Shown here piece after piece: positions 36,261 to 48,352 of a stretch of DNA of 64,000 nt (position 1 is the first letter of the stretch; each line of letters begins with the position of its first letter). A program made the position numbers and the translations under genes. The notes below the pieces were generated by a model, which saw only the letters and a program-made list of their open reading frames with translations, was not told the DNA's origin and ran no database searches. The stretch comes from Dromiciops gliroides (taxonomy: Eukaryota; Chordata; Mammalia; Microbiotheria; Microbiotheriidae), in assembly GCF_019393635.1 (NCBI RefSeq), contig NC_057867.1:70559492-70623491 (forward strand), given 5' to 3'.

Positions 36261-37597
36261 AGTGGTGGCTTGTGGGGCTGTCAGCTTCTACCTAGGGCTG
36301 CTGGAACAAACTATATGATGTCCAGGGTTCTACATAGTGGAGGTCCTTGCTCGATGTTTCTTGATTCACTGAATGACATGTAAAACGGATTAGAACGTGC
36401 TCCTGTCTCCCAGAAGAGCTCACTGGAATAATTCCTAGTGGGAAAGACAGCTTTAGATAATCACATGATCAGAGTGTCCTCCCTGACCTCCTTTGCAAAG
36501 ATTTCTTAAAAGACAGTTTCCTTCTGTATTTGTGTTCTGCAGTATTTTAAAACCTGATGTGTTAGGAACATTTGGAAAACAGAATCTGGCCAATGAAAAA
36601 ACTAGCAAAACTGAAAAGATTTTGTAGAAAATGACAGCTGCTGTCTTTTCCAATTAAATGCTACTCTCAGTTAACATCTCATGATTTCCCAGCTCTGCTT
36701 CAAACACGAAAGGTGCTCAAAGGAAAGAACTCTGGGGCATCAAAAGACAGCCACAGAAGGCTGCAAAGTTCTCCCTGGGTTGAGGATTCCAATTCACCAA
36801 GGGAGGGCACAAACACCTATGCAGCCAACATCTGGACATAAAGACTGATCGCTTATGTCAAAATTTAATAAAAACAAACAAAGTTATGTATGGCATCCTG
36901 TCACAACAAGCCATTCAGTCCAGTGACAAGTGACATTAAGAAAAGGTCACCTCTATTCATATTCATTCTGTAGTCTCCTTAGCCATTAAAAATGCTCTGA
37001 AGATTCTTTTTTAAATGTCCATAGAACAGGTAAATTATCATATAAAGAAAATAATTTACTCTTTAGAACAAATCCTATTCCAAGACAAAATTATGAAATG
37101 CTTTTTGCTACCCCAAAAGGCAGTGAAACAAAAATATCACGGCTTGAGTGGTTCCTGCAGGACCCCCATTTGGAAAAGATCCATTTTGATACCAACAGAT
37201 ATGATGATTAAAAAGAAAAAAAAAAGTTTGGCACCATGAGTCCCTCCCCCTGCCCCTCACCAGCAGTTCATGACCACTGGTCTCACCAAAGTCTATTTTC
37301 CTGGTTCCCTAATTGGTACTGACATGGGTTGAGGGAGTTGATGAGATACCTTGGGGCAGTGAACTTCCCAGGCCTGGGACCAACATGTGCCATTAATGCC
37401 TTGGCGTTATGGACATGCTTAGTTGTTTATAGGTTGCCCCCTCACCCCCACTGGGAGATGAGTTCCTTCAAGACAGGGACCATATTTTGTTTTGTCTTAT
37501 ATCCCCAGGGGAGTTGGAAATGCAGAATTCAAAATTATTTTTACTGAGACCAAATGATAGCAATAAAATTAAGATAAAAACCCCAAATTACTTCTAC

Positions 37598-37681
37598 CTT
37601 ATAATCCAAGAGAGAACTCATCTGCTCCACTTCTGAATTACTTATCATGTCACTTTCTTCATCATCAATTATTTCTATTTT
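37598..37681 (-). CDS. HDX: HDX exon D: acidic segment with SUMO-type motif
   Basis: 84 bp, phase 0 to 0, 28 codons from KIEIIDDEESD to SLLDYK. The acceptor is TATATTGCAG and the donor AAG|GTAGAA. The first residues together with the Val ending exon C form V-K-I-E followed by an acidic run, the pattern of a negatively charged SUMOylation motif. Serines in SDMISNSEVE sit next to acidic residues, as for casein kinase 2 sites. Because the exon length is a multiple of three, skipping it would keep the frame. No structured domain is seen; modification is inferred, not shown. Confidence 0.94.
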
Positions 37682-37919
37682 CTGCAATATAAGTAGAAAA
37701 ATGCTAATAAATGCATAAGGTTATTGCTATTGTACACGCCCCTCCCCAGTGCAAGCACATACAATTGATTTTTGATTATTTGTGTGGGGATGAGCCACTC
37801 TCGATAAGCTCTGAATTACAGGCTGGCCTCTTTGCACTATGATGGACCATTTCCTTGTACCTTTCATGGATATGTGCCAAAGACAGGAAATCTTAAGATT
37901 AAGAGAATCAACATGAAGA

Positions 37920-38230
37920 GAATCATAGAATGTCCAGGTTAGTGGGACCCTCGTGGTCATCCAGTTCAATTGTCCATCCAATGCAGTGACTCCTCTGGAG
38001 CTTCTTTTCCAGCAGGTTCTGCTTGAACACTTTGAGTGCCAAGAAGCTCTCTACTTTGGGCCTCCATTTGGAAGTCTATTAACATAGGGAGGCTGGCCAA
38101 ATGATCTCTCAGGTCCCTGCTAGCTCTATCATATTCTGATCCTACAGTTGCCATCTTCCAAGGCAAGCCATTCATTTTTGGACAGCTCTTGCTGTTACAA
38201 CACTCTTCATAACACTGTGTCAAAATCTCT
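37920..38230 (-). repeat. L3/CR1-like remnant
   Basis: AATCATAGAATGTCCAGGTT, TCATCCAGTTCAATTGTCC and later GCAAGCCATTCATTTTTGGA resemble the reverse complement of CR1/L3 3' ends. The order is interrupted and the boundaries are soft. Confidence 0.45.
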
Positions 38231-40014
38231 CTCCCTCTAACTTGTGCTTTAAAACAGCAACGATAACAAGTCCAAGCCAGCCAGAGGACACTCCAAAGCC
38301 AAATATACAGGATGGTTATTATCTGTTATTTTCGACGATTCAGGCCACTGCTTCTTTCCATTAGGCTAGATAATTGAGAGCTGACTGTACAATTGAAAGG
38401 GGCTTTTAGGATACAATGCTGAAAAAATGCCTGATAATTTGTTTCCTTCAGTGGCCAATAACCACCAAACAAAGAGAGGAATAAAAACTAGAAAATACCA
38501 CGCTCTGGCATTAAGATATTTGAACCAAAGCACTGCACGCACAGTAACGCACTTGATAAATATTTGTTGAATGATCAAATGGGCCTCTTGCCAGAAATCC
38601 AAACCGCTGACAAAAACCTCTAGCCAAAGAGGCAAGTTTGCTAAGAACCAACATTTCTGGCTTTGGGTTAAACCAAAAAGATGAATCCTACAGAAATTCA
38701 GAGCTGGATCTCTCTCCCTTCAGCAGATGAAAAACAAGTCAACCAACCCAACAGCCTCCAATTCTCTCGACCCAAACAGAGGACCAAATTAAAGCAAAGC
38801 CAGGTCTGGTCACTAGGCAGCCTTTAAAAAAGAGTACATTAACAGCAATATGTCATAGGCAGAAGCCGAGATGAGGCTTCCCACCCAGCAATATATATGG
38901 TGATGAAAAGTCATAGGCAAAGTTCGAAAGATCATATTTGATATATTGCCTATGAGGATACAATACTATTATGGGGCTTGTGACCTGAAGGCTTCGGAGT
39001 CAATAGGATGGCTGCAGTGAAATTGCTTTCTACTGCTGCCTGGAGATGAATGGAATGTTTTGTTTTCTGTTCTAATCACAATAAACTTGGAGCTTAATCA
39101 CGGAGGCTCTCATTGGACTTTGGAGCTGGCCCTTTTTGTTCCCATCTGGATTGGGCTCTGGGAAAAGCAATTGGGAAATTTTACTGTTGCCTAACCTGTA
39201 GGGAGTAGGCATGGGCCACCCTAGAGATTTCAGCCCACAAATAGACATTCTAAGCCCGGGTAATTTGTCATCCATAAATAATTGGGGGCACTAAAAGGGT
39301 ACGGGCAGAGGCGAGCAACCTTTGAAAGTTTGGAGTTTGGTCTTTGAAAATCAATTGTTCTTGAAAAATTAGGTGCCTAAGTGACTGTGAGTCATCCCAT
39401 GCCATGACTTCATTCATTATCTTCAAATGTCTGCTGCAGAGGAGACAGAGTGAAGAGAGAGGCAGGCTACAGAACAAGCATTTCTTTAAGGGGGAAGAGT
39501 TTTCTATCTGTACAGCCTCAGATTGGCATCTTGCAATGTAACGGAAATCTATAGCATGGCTCTGCTGTTTATGCTGGGGGGAGATTACCCGGTGGAGTTT
39601 AAGAATGTTATTAACACAATTCATAACAGGGGAAAATCATTACTACCTACCTGAGGAAAAAAATGAGACTTTCCCTAGAACAAAGCAAAAACATCTTCCC
39701 TTTTGTTGCCCCATTACGGATTGGTGGATGCAGTGTGCAAGTGGAAAACAGCTAGTGCTAGCCCCCACCGGCATCGACACCAGTGAAATCCAATCTGCAA
39801 CTCTACTCCTTGTCTAGAAATTGGAGTGTGGTAAGTGTGGAAGTCATAATAAAAATATTAACGAGGTTGTCCTTTGCATAATGCTTTCCCTTCAGTTTAC
39901 AAAATGCTCCAACACGCTTCCTCAGTCAATCCACATCATCTTATAAGATGAACAGGGCAAGAATTTCTGGTCCTCATTTTCTGGGGGAGAAAATGGAAGC
40001 TCAAAGATGACAGA

Positions 40015-40190
40015 TTTAGAATCATAAAGGACTCCAGACATCAACGGATCCCAACCCTTTCATTTTGAAGATGAAGAAACTAATGGCTGAAGAAGTCAGG
40101 TGGACTGCCCAAGTTCACACAGCTAGGAAATGGCCAAGGAGGGATTTGTACCCAGATTCTGACTCCACTGTCCAATGCTGCTTCCCTAAT
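40015..40190 (-). repeat. MIR-like SINE remnant
   Basis: CATTTTGAAGATGAAGAAAC, GCCCAAGTTCACACAGCTAG and GATTTGTACCCAGATTCTG in reverse-strand order. Confidence 0.6.
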
Positions 40191-40329
40191 AGAAACTGAA
40201 TGATGTGCTCAAGGTGAGCCAGCTAGTAATGGCAGTCAGAATGCAAATGAAGATCTCTGACTCTAATCCAGTGTTTGTTCATCTTAGGAAGGGGGAATAA
40301 CATAGATACTACACTCTGCCTCATGGGCT

Positions 40330-41560
40330 ATCACAGAATCCCAAGATGTGAGAACTGGAATGCGCCCATACTCCAAATGGGCCCATACTATGCTTCACTG
40401 CCATGAGGTCACTCCCTTCCACCAGGGGCAGGTCACTCGACTTAGCATTTGCAGCATGTTTACAAATATTATCTTCTTTTGTCCTCACGAGAACCCTGGG
40501 AGCTAGGTGCTGTTGTTATTCCCATTTGACAGTTGAGAAACTGAGGCAGTCAGAGGTTCAGTGACTTGAGCAGGGCTATACAAGCTAGTAAGTATCTGAG
40601 GCACAACTGAACTCCAGGCTTCTGACTCTAGGCCTAGCGTACTCTCCATTGCACCCACCACCTAGGGCCCACTCCCACTTCTAGACAGCTCTTGTTGCCC
40701 AAGTTTTTTCTGACATTTACTGCTTTGTAGCATCCAAACCCCGCTCCTGGTTCTGCTTCCTGGGGCCAAACAGAACAAGCCTAATAGTCTTTCTGGTGTG
40801 ACAGCTGCCTTTCAAACACTTCAAGAAAGCTATAATTTTCTCAGTCTTCTTTTTTTCCAGAGGAAATGGCCCAAGTCCTTTCGATCTCTTTTTATAGGGA
40901 TGATACGGACTCAAGGCCTTCTGCCATCCTGGTTACCTCTTCTTGGGGCTAACTTAGCCAGGTCCTTCTTAAACTGGGGCACCCAGAAGTCAGTACAATA
41001 CTACCAAAGTGGTCAAAGTGGGCCAGAGTAGAGAGGAACCATCACCTCCTTATTCCTGTAAGCTTGGCCTCTTGTGGTGTAGTCCCAAGTTACATGAGCT
41101 TTTGGTGTTGCCTCATCACATACTGCTGACTGCTATCAAGTCTGCAGTCCACTCAAACCCCTGGATCTTTTCCCAAACAAACTGCCATTCAACCATGCCT
41201 TCCACAGGGATGCCAATTTACTGAACTCAAGTGTAAGACTTGCCATGTACCCTTTCCGAAGCTCATGTTATACTTAGCTCCGGATCTTGACTTCTCCCTC
41301 CCCACCTGCTCCTCCTTTGGGTATCTGCAAATGTGATGAGCAAACCAAAATGCCTCTACCCAAGTCATTGATTAAAGAGATTAAACCCCACAGATCCTTG
41401 GGGGCATACCACGGGATACCTGCCAAGCTGGCATTGAACCATCAACGACTATTCTGTGACTCTAGCCATTCCAAGATTTCCAAATCCATCGAATTGTATT
41501 ACAGTCTAGTTCATATCTCTTCATCTTTTCCAGAAGAATAACAACGGATACTTTGTTAAA
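40330..41560 (-). repeat. L3/CR1 LINE 3' remnant, interrupted by a MIR-like SINE
   Basis: The plus strand shows the reverse complement of an L3/CR1 tail: ACAGAATCCCAAGATGTGAG, CTTCTTAAACTGGGGCACCC, CAGAGTAGAGAGGAACCATC, AAACCCCTGGATCTTTTCCC, ATCTGCAAATGTGATGAGCA and CCAAGTCATTGATTAAAG. A reverse-strand MIR-like SINE (about 40440-40670) separates the two halves. The frames at 40798-41541 are shadows. Confidence 0.7.
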
Positions 41561-41770
41561 TGCTCTGCTAAAATCTAAGCAAACTAGATACTATGTAAAT
41601 GTGAGCTGTTACTACTAATAAAATCAGGGTGAAGAGGGACTTTTCAGCAAGGAGGAAAACAACAGAGACAATTCATTTACACATAGTCTTGCTCAGTGTG
41701 AAGTCCCTTTGTGATTTAAAAGCAGAAACTTGGAGAAGATAATGTACTCCCCCGATATAACCCAGGTATA

Positions 41771-41992
41771 GGGGTAGCTAGGTGGCACAGTGGATAGACC
41801 ACTGGGCTTAGAATCAGGAAGATTCATCTTCCTAAATTTAAATCTGGTCTCAGACACTGACTAGCTGTGAGACCCTGGGCAAGTCACTTCACTCTGTTTG
41901 CCTCAGTTTCCCCATCTGTCGAATGGGCTGGAGAAGGAAATGGACATGACCAAAGAGTTGGACATGACTGAACACCAACAAAACAACAACAG
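41771..41992 (+). mobile_element. Longer marsupial SINE variant
   Basis: GGGGTAGCTAGGTGGCACAG at the 5' end, GACCCTGGGCAAGTCACTTC in the middle, then GGGCTGGAGAAGGAAATGG, GAGTTGGACATGACTGA and an ACAACA tail. A short CAGGTA occurs on both sides (41764-41769 and 41993-41998). Confidence 0.9.
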
Positions 41993-42899
41993 CAGGTACT
42001 GGGGAAAGCATTTAGGAGATTGTATAAGCTGTGGGAATTAACACATAACTCATTCTCAAAATTGGGGCTACAGGACAATGGGAGTGAAGTAATTTACAGG
42101 TACTGAAAATTCTTAAATGGGGGAAGGGGGATGTAGAGGGAAGATAACTTAGTAAGCATGATCCAGGAGAAACTGCTTGACTCTCTAGCAATTTCAAGCA
42201 TATGTGCATGTGTATGTGTATAAGTTTATGTGTGTGAGAATGAACTTGTCCCATCCAGGGTAACACTATAAGTCAGGAGGACTATTTAGGTCTCTTGGTA
42301 AAGCGGAGGTCAACCAGCAAGGGAAAGGAAGTAGGCTTGACTGTTTATGGACTAAAGTATGAGTTCTTTACTTTTTTCTGTTAGGTTAAATAAAATGTGT
42401 TCCATGTATGATGTTTTGCTAGCCTGAGCACTTGACTGGGAGCTAAAGACCATTTTTCTTTTTTTGCAAAGACCAAGACTAGAGACAAATTCTGACATTC
42501 CCAAGGGAAAGTGGGGAAATACATGACTTTTTATTAAATAGAGGTCACCAGGACTGAACCCAGTCCATTTTAGCCTTGAGCTGTGGAAATGAGGAACATA
42601 TTATCATTACCCATTGTAATAGTGAAAATCCTCAAATGGGGATCAGGGTGAGTCTAGGGAGCAATGTCATGTACATTAGCAAATCAGCCTCAGGAGCCAT
42701 ATTTTTAAAGGGTGAGCACAAACACCAAATGCTGATTTAATGGATGGAACCAAAGCACAGGGCTCTTTTCCAATGAGCCTTAGTTTAAAGTTGGTCCTAG
42801 GTGTGAATGAACCAATCAACATTTATTAAGTGCCAGATGTCTCCATAGCATCTAGAGGGGAACAGATATCATTAAAACAATGTTAACACTCTTGCCTAA

Positions 42900-43275
42900 G
42901 ACAGAGTTTGGGCAAACTATGCCCCATGACCCTGCCATTTATTGGATGTCAAACTGACAAATCACTTAACTTTTCTGAGCCTTGGTTTCTTCACCTCTAA
43001 AGTGGGAATACTAATATTTAAATGACTTGTTAGGATCCTTGTGACAACTGAATTAGATAATGTATGCACTGTGCTTTGTAGCTAGAAAGCACTAATGCAA
43101 ATGACTTATTCCTATTCTCTCTTCAGGGTATGGTCTAGCATAGTGGATAGAGGGCTGGTCTTGGAGCTTGCAAAACTTAGGTTAAAGTTCTTTCTTCCTC
43201 TGACATATGCTGGCTGTGTGACTCTGGGCAAATCACTTAAACTCTCAGTGCCCTCTAAAGCCATATAAGGTGTGG
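42900..43275 (+). repeat. Two CORE-SINE/MIR-like remnants
   Basis: The first ends ATTAGATAATGTATGCACTG and TAGAAAGCACTAATGCAAAT. The second starts GGTCTAGCATAGTGGATAGA and includes GCTGTGTGACTCTGGGCAAA. Confidence 0.55.
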
Positions 43276-43986
43276 ATGGATCTAAAAGCTTCAGTGGTAG
43301 GAAGATTCCCACACCAGCAAGTCTCCATCAAAATGAAATCACAGCTCTGGACCCACCTCTCCTTCTTACCCCCTTTCCCCCAATGACAACAACAACCAAG
43401 ACTCTTATTTATATTTTCAAAAGCTGGTTCAATTCATACGTACATACATGTACAGACTCCCTCTTTTTCATTGGCCTCCAATGCTTTCTTTTTTCATAAT
43501 TTCAAACTTTACTAGGTTGTTAAAGGGGTCCCACTTCCCCTAGAAAGACGAGAAAGTTCCAAATACACCAAATGCCGAAGCTCCCCTAAGAACTGATATG
43601 ATTCAAAGAGGCAGAGGTGTGGTCTGCAAGGGAGAACTCCAAGCCAGGAAGGCCCGAATCTGAGTGCAAGCACTAACAATGGCTTCCTTCATGTTCTTGG
43701 GCTTAATTCCCTTTGAATCCTACCATCTGTCCAAAGAGGAGAATTCTGCTGCTTTCCAAGGGTGCTGAAGAAAAAACGATTTCTTAGGTGTAAAATGCTG
43801 TATGAATACCAAGCATTCATTAGCTATTTACATTTGTGACTCTCTGAAAAGAATAATTTCCGGGACAGAAATGACAACATAAAAAAACTTCCCTTTCTAA
43901 CAATGCTGACATTGTCACTGACTGGAAATGTCTGTCCTTTTATGAGCCTGTCACTTGGTGCCAAGGGCATTTCAAAGCGTACATAC

Positions 43987-44066
43987 CACGTTGTCTGTGG
44001 ACACTGCGCTGGGGTCTTCTCCCTTGTGCCTACTTGCTTCATTTGGAACTGCTTCACTGGGTTCTT
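43987..44066 (-). CDS. HDX: HDX exon C: short hydrophilic linker exon
   Basis: 80 bp that complete the Glu codon begun in exon B and give 27 codons, from EEPSEAVPNE to VSTDNV. The acceptor is TTTCCATAG and the donor GTG|GTATGT. No domain is visible; the segment is acidic, charged and probably disordered. From memory the human exon has the same length but several substitutions, so this looks like the fastest-changing exon of the set. It is too short to stand out as an open frame and was found by following the phase-1 end of exon B. It also supplies the Val that precedes the Lys of a SUMO-type motif in exon D. Confidence 0.9.
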
Positions 44067-44475
44067 CTATGGAAATAAAAAACCCCACCATTGGTTATAT
44101 TCTCAAAGTTTCATTCATGATACTCCTCCAAGGTGACAGACATTACCTGCATTCTTAGAAAAGCACTTTGAGAGACATGGTCAGTGAGCAACACAAAGAA
44201 CCTAAATCAGGCATTAGAGTGCTAACCCACAGGGAATTTCACATAGACACTGCTTGGGCTCCCATTTTCTCCTCTACCAAAAAAAGGTAAGTCACATGGA
44301 TATCACTTGGGCCTCCATGTCCCCCTCTATGAAAAAGGGCAGCAAAACTACTAGAGTGTTTCAGGAGCACCACGGCTTGAGGATCTGGTCAACATTTTCA
44401 AGGTCCTTGGTTGGGTTAGCCTTCCTCTGGCCATTTGTTCTCTATTCATCTACTGATATTCATCTATGGTTTCTT

Positions 44476-44631
44476 TCTTTTTTTTTTTTTTAGTGAGGCA
44501 ATTGGGGTCAAGTGACTTGCCCAGGGTCACACAGCTAGCAAGTGTGTGTTAAGTGTCTGAGGCGGGATCCGAACTCAGGTACTCCTGACTCCAGGGCCGG
44601 TGCTCTATCCACTGTGCCACCTAGCTGCCCC
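44476..44631 (-). mobile_element. tRNA-derived marsupial SINE with perfect 16-bp target-site duplication
   Basis: Minus-strand copy about 410 bp upstream (in HDX sense) of exon C. TCATCTATGGTTTCTT is repeated exactly at 44460-44475 and 44632-44647. It carries an internal GTGTGT expansion, and it lies in the sense orientation relative to HDX. Confidence 0.96.
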
Positions 44632-45479
44632 TCATCTATGGTTTCTTAAGGCTAGGAGGTAGAACTAAATCTTGGGTACTTGTATAGAGTATTAGATAAA
44701 CATTTTCCATTTTTGGAAGGACTTGACCCAGGGTTTCATCAAGATGGAGAATTCTGAGAGTAGAAAAATCACTCCATCAACAGAGCTCAGCAACTTGTCT
44801 GTAAATTACAATCTTGGAGAGTTGCCTAGAGAAAAGAAAGGATAAGTGACTTAGCCAGGGTTATACACCTAGTATATGACAGAGATGAGACTTAAATCCA
44901 AGCCTTTCAGTCTCAAAGGATGACTCCCTATCCAAAATACCATATTCTTTCTCTCAGGAGTGTTAAACAATGCAACTTTTCGGATGAGTTGTCTCCGTTG
45001 TACAAATGTACAAACCTGGACAAAGAAAGCCTAATTACATTGACTGAGCACTGTTCTTCTAAGGAGGTTAAAAGGCCTCTTCCAAATAAGGGCGGCAGAT
45101 CAGGCATTTTCACCCAGAGGTGAAGCTGCGTGGGAAAGGTCCTTGGTGGGGGCAAGTGGTACTAATTTGAAAACTGAGAGGGTTTCTTCATTGGATGGAG
45201 TGCCCCCATTAAGGAAGCCCTGATCTCCCCAACACACACATAGCGCTCTTTCTGTACATGCTTGTGCCAAAACTTCCAGGAACCCAGATGTTATCACGGT
45301 AGGTATTCCCTGGCCAGTGTGGCTCAAAGATCTTCCATACCTGAGCAACGGATCTCTGTGAATCACAGGAGCTGAAAAAATGTCTCACCTCTTTTTTTTG
45401 TTTGTTTGTTTTTTAATGTCTCACCTCTTAATCAAACTTCTGGTGAGAAATCCTTCCACACTCTGCAAAGCTAGTTCTT

Positions 45480-45631
45480 TTTTTTTTTTTTTGCATGGGG
45501 TGATGAGGGTTAAGTGACTTGCCCAGGGTCACACAGCTAGTTAGTGTCATGTGTTCGAAGCCAGATTTGAACTCAGGTCCTCCTGAATCCGGGGCCAGTG
45601 CTTTAGCTACTGTTACATCTAGCTGCCCCCG
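45480..45631 (-). mobile_element. tRNA-derived marsupial SINE with perfect 16-bp target-site duplication
   Basis: Minus-strand copy with several substitutions. TGCAAAGCTAGTTCTT is repeated exactly at 45464-45479 and 45632-45647, although the SINE body itself is more diverged than its neighbours. Confidence 0.95.
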
Positions 45632-45756
45632 TGCAAAGCTAGTTCTTGGACAATATATGCACCATCCATGTCCTTGACCCACAGCCCAGGCAGAGCTAGT
45701 GCTCCATCCATATAATCTTCAAATCCAACAGTCACTTCCATGGCAAGGCCTTAGAA

Positions 45757-45937
45757 CAGTGGTTCTCAACATTATTGACTCAGTACTCTTAATAATTGCT
45801 GAGGACCCCCCAACCAAGAACTTTTATTCATGTTGGTTATCTAGGTATTATTATGAAAAGAAATTTTGGCTTTGTGGACCCACTGAAAGGGTCTTGGGGA
45901 CCCTAAGGGTCTCTAAACCACACTTTGAGAACTATTA
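45757..45937. mobile_element. Small hAT-type (MER5-like) DNA element
   Basis: 181 bp with imperfect inverted ends: CAGTGGTTCTCAA at the left and TTGAGAACTATTA at the right. CCTTAGAA (45749-45756) and CCTTATAA (45938-45945) look like an 8-bp duplication with one change, the size hAT elements make. No transposase is encoded. Confidence 0.6.
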
Positions 45938-46929
45938 CCTTATAATAAACCTTGAATTGAGGTCATAGGGATTACTGGGATGACTATAAAGGTACTTTGA
46001 TTTCTTCAGTGTTAGATATTACATTAGATTTATCCATCAGCAGTTGCTTTTTTCCCTAAGACCATGAGCCCCTAGTAATGGGGAGATGGGTGAAAGACTA
46101 ATCCCAAGATTTAGAGGATGGGAGTACAATATATTTAGAGATTTTTTTAATCAAGCCAACATAGGTAAAAGTAAGATAGTTTTTGAGGAAGAAGAAACTT
46201 GTTAATAATTTTAACATTTCAAAGCATATTTAATCAGCAACACTATAAGAAATAGGGGTGGGCAAAGTGTTGTCAGGCTTAGCAGTCAGTATCTACTTGT
46301 GGTGGCCTCTCCTCATTGGTGACTTCATGTGTCTTATTTCTGGAGATCTGTGTTGAGTCTCTGCTTTCGCTTTCTCATAACTTTGTACATCAACATGCTT
46401 TCACTGAAAACTTTTCTGGCCCAGTTCTTCACATTCTGGAAGTGGTATATAAAAGCTACTGGGGGCTTTCAAAATTAAAAGGGTATATGAGGAGAAGAGA
46501 TGCATCTCAAAAAGTGATGGTGCTGTTTGGAGACAGCTCAGTACAACCAAAAGCATCACAAAACAACATTCCTCACATCTTGGTTTTTGGAAATAAAGGA
46601 AGTTTGCTAAATGGAAAATAAACACATACATAGCTATTGGTTACTCAGATTCCAGAGAGTCCACTAGACAAAGGCACCATGCTCCAACTTGGGAACCGGC
46701 TGGAGAACTCTTTCATGAGCATAACCGATAGAGCTCCAAAGGGGCAGTCCGGCAGAATTTAACATTAGAGGTGCTCACTGGGACAGTTCTCCAAGCACTT
46801 TATGTATGGTAGTTGAAGGGCTTTGAAAGCTCTCTTGACACCCATACACATTTTTCTCTCTATGAACCTAAAGTCTTTGAGGCTTGTCTCTCCATGAAAC
46901 AAGACTAAGCAGCTTGACCAACCAACTGC

Positions 46930-47100
46930 AAGCATGGTGTAGTGAAAAGAACACAGGATGTGGAATCCAAAGACCCAGATTAGAATCTGAGTTCTGCTAT
47001 GAAAGTCATTTAATCTCGTTGAGCCTCAGTTTCCTCATCTGTAAACTGACCAGATGGGACTAGATGATCTCAAAGGACCCTTTTAGCATGAAATTATATG
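46930..47100 (+). repeat. MIR-like SINE remnant
   Basis: GCATGGTGTAGTGAAAAGAA, TTGAGCCTCAGTTTCCTCAT, CTGTAAACTGACCAGATGGG and GACTAGATGATCTCAAAGG in MIR order. Confidence 0.65.
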
Positions 47101-48147
47101 AACCTGGGCCAGGGCTTAAGGTTGGGGAGACAGAGTGATCATAGTGGGTTCCCCATCACTTCTCACCAAGCCTCCTCTACACATTTCTGAGGAGGGAAAG
47201 AAAAAGAAGAAGGGGAGAGGAAAAAATTGGCAAAGAGAAGGGATGAGATGTGGAAAGTACAGTATTCCTTAGCCAGGATATAAGGAGCTAAAGCTATGGA
47301 AAGAACCATCACTGTTTTAACAGAAAGTTAAGGTGATTCTAAAAGGTTTTCTTTTTCTCCTTCAATTTTTGGCATGATTTTGCTAGATAAAGAGATCATT
47401 TCTTGGCCCCAGGAGAACTTGCCTTCTCTTTTCAAGGAGAAGTCAAGAGAACATTAGGATTCACTTTATAGAATTCCATCAAACAATGAACCTGCCTGAA
47501 GGATACCTGCAGAGATCAGAAACTGGCTGGGTTTGCTGGCTTGGGAATGGGAAGAGCAAAAGACTGCACCACCTCTTCTGATTTTCAAAACTTTTTGAGT
47601 ATGAGGTGTGTTAATATGTGAGGCAGATCCCTGAAGAGAAGAGTCATGATAGTGAACCAGGTGGATAATTAGAGAAATCACAGCTTCAAGACCCAAGGAC
47701 ATTCACTAATTATTCCTTCAGGGTAAGAAGTGGAACCAAATCTTATTAATTATTTACCTAGAACTTTAGATGGTCGTTATTTGGGGGTATTACTGGAAGC
47801 AATTATTTGATGAAATGCTATCCCCATTGTAGAGATGGGAAAACTGGGACACAGAGAGACTAATTAGGCAGCACCTCTGCCCTGAGGTGGTTAAAGTGGA
47901 AAAATTCGGTGTCTTTGGTGGCGCTGAAGTGAAAACGATGAGATTATTTTTTTCCTAAAGACAATATCTAGTCCCTTGATGCTCAGATTCTTACCTAACA
48001 AATTAGAAAAACCTTAAAAGCCATAAACCCATATTTTTTTAATCCCAGAGAGAACAGAAAAGTATAGCTGAAGAAATCTCAGGCTACTGTTGTTGTCTCC
48101 TGCAGTGAAACAACTTTTTTTGATTAGCCCCAGTCCCTGCCACTTTG

Positions 48148-48352
48148 AGGCAGCAAGGTGGTGCAGTGGATAGAGTCAGGAAGGCCTCAGCCTCAGCTCA
48201 AATCTGGCTTCAGATACTTGCTAACCTGATTGCCTTGGTTTCCTTGACTATAAAATGGGGGTCATCATAGCACCCATCTCCCAGGGTTGTTGTGAAGATC
48301 AAGTGAGATGCTATCTGTGTGAGAAAATAATTATTAATAATGAATTTCTTGG
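48148..48352 (+). repeat. CORE-SINE cut by an L1 insertion
   Basis: AGGCAGCAAGGTGGTGCAG, CTCAAATCTGGCTTCAGATA, ACTATAAAATGGGGGTCATC and AAGTGAGATGCTATCTGTGT form an older SINE. Its 3' flank is interrupted by the L1 tail at 48353. Confidence 0.75.

Larger units (their letters stand above)
27935..37597. other. HDX intron D-E
   Basis: 9663 bp, dominated by a 4.8-kb degraded L1 (29080-33903) antisense to HDX and interrupted by two SINEs. A CORE-SINE with MIR-type tail lies at 34712-34975 and a MIR-like remnant at 36070-36260. 33905-34700, 34980-36060 and 36270-37590 look unique; a 121-codon plus-strand frame at 35620-35985 has no recognisable similarity. Confidence 0.6.
37682..43986. other. HDX intron C-D
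   Basis: 6305 bp. L3/CR1-like minus-strand remnants occupy about 37920-38230 and 40330-41560, the latter interrupted by a MIR-like SINE. A plus-strand SINE lies at 41771-41992, with MIR-like or CORE-SINE pieces at 40015-40190, 42900-43110 and 43125-43270. 38240-40000 and 43280-43980 contain no repeat or exon I recognise. Confidence 0.6.
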
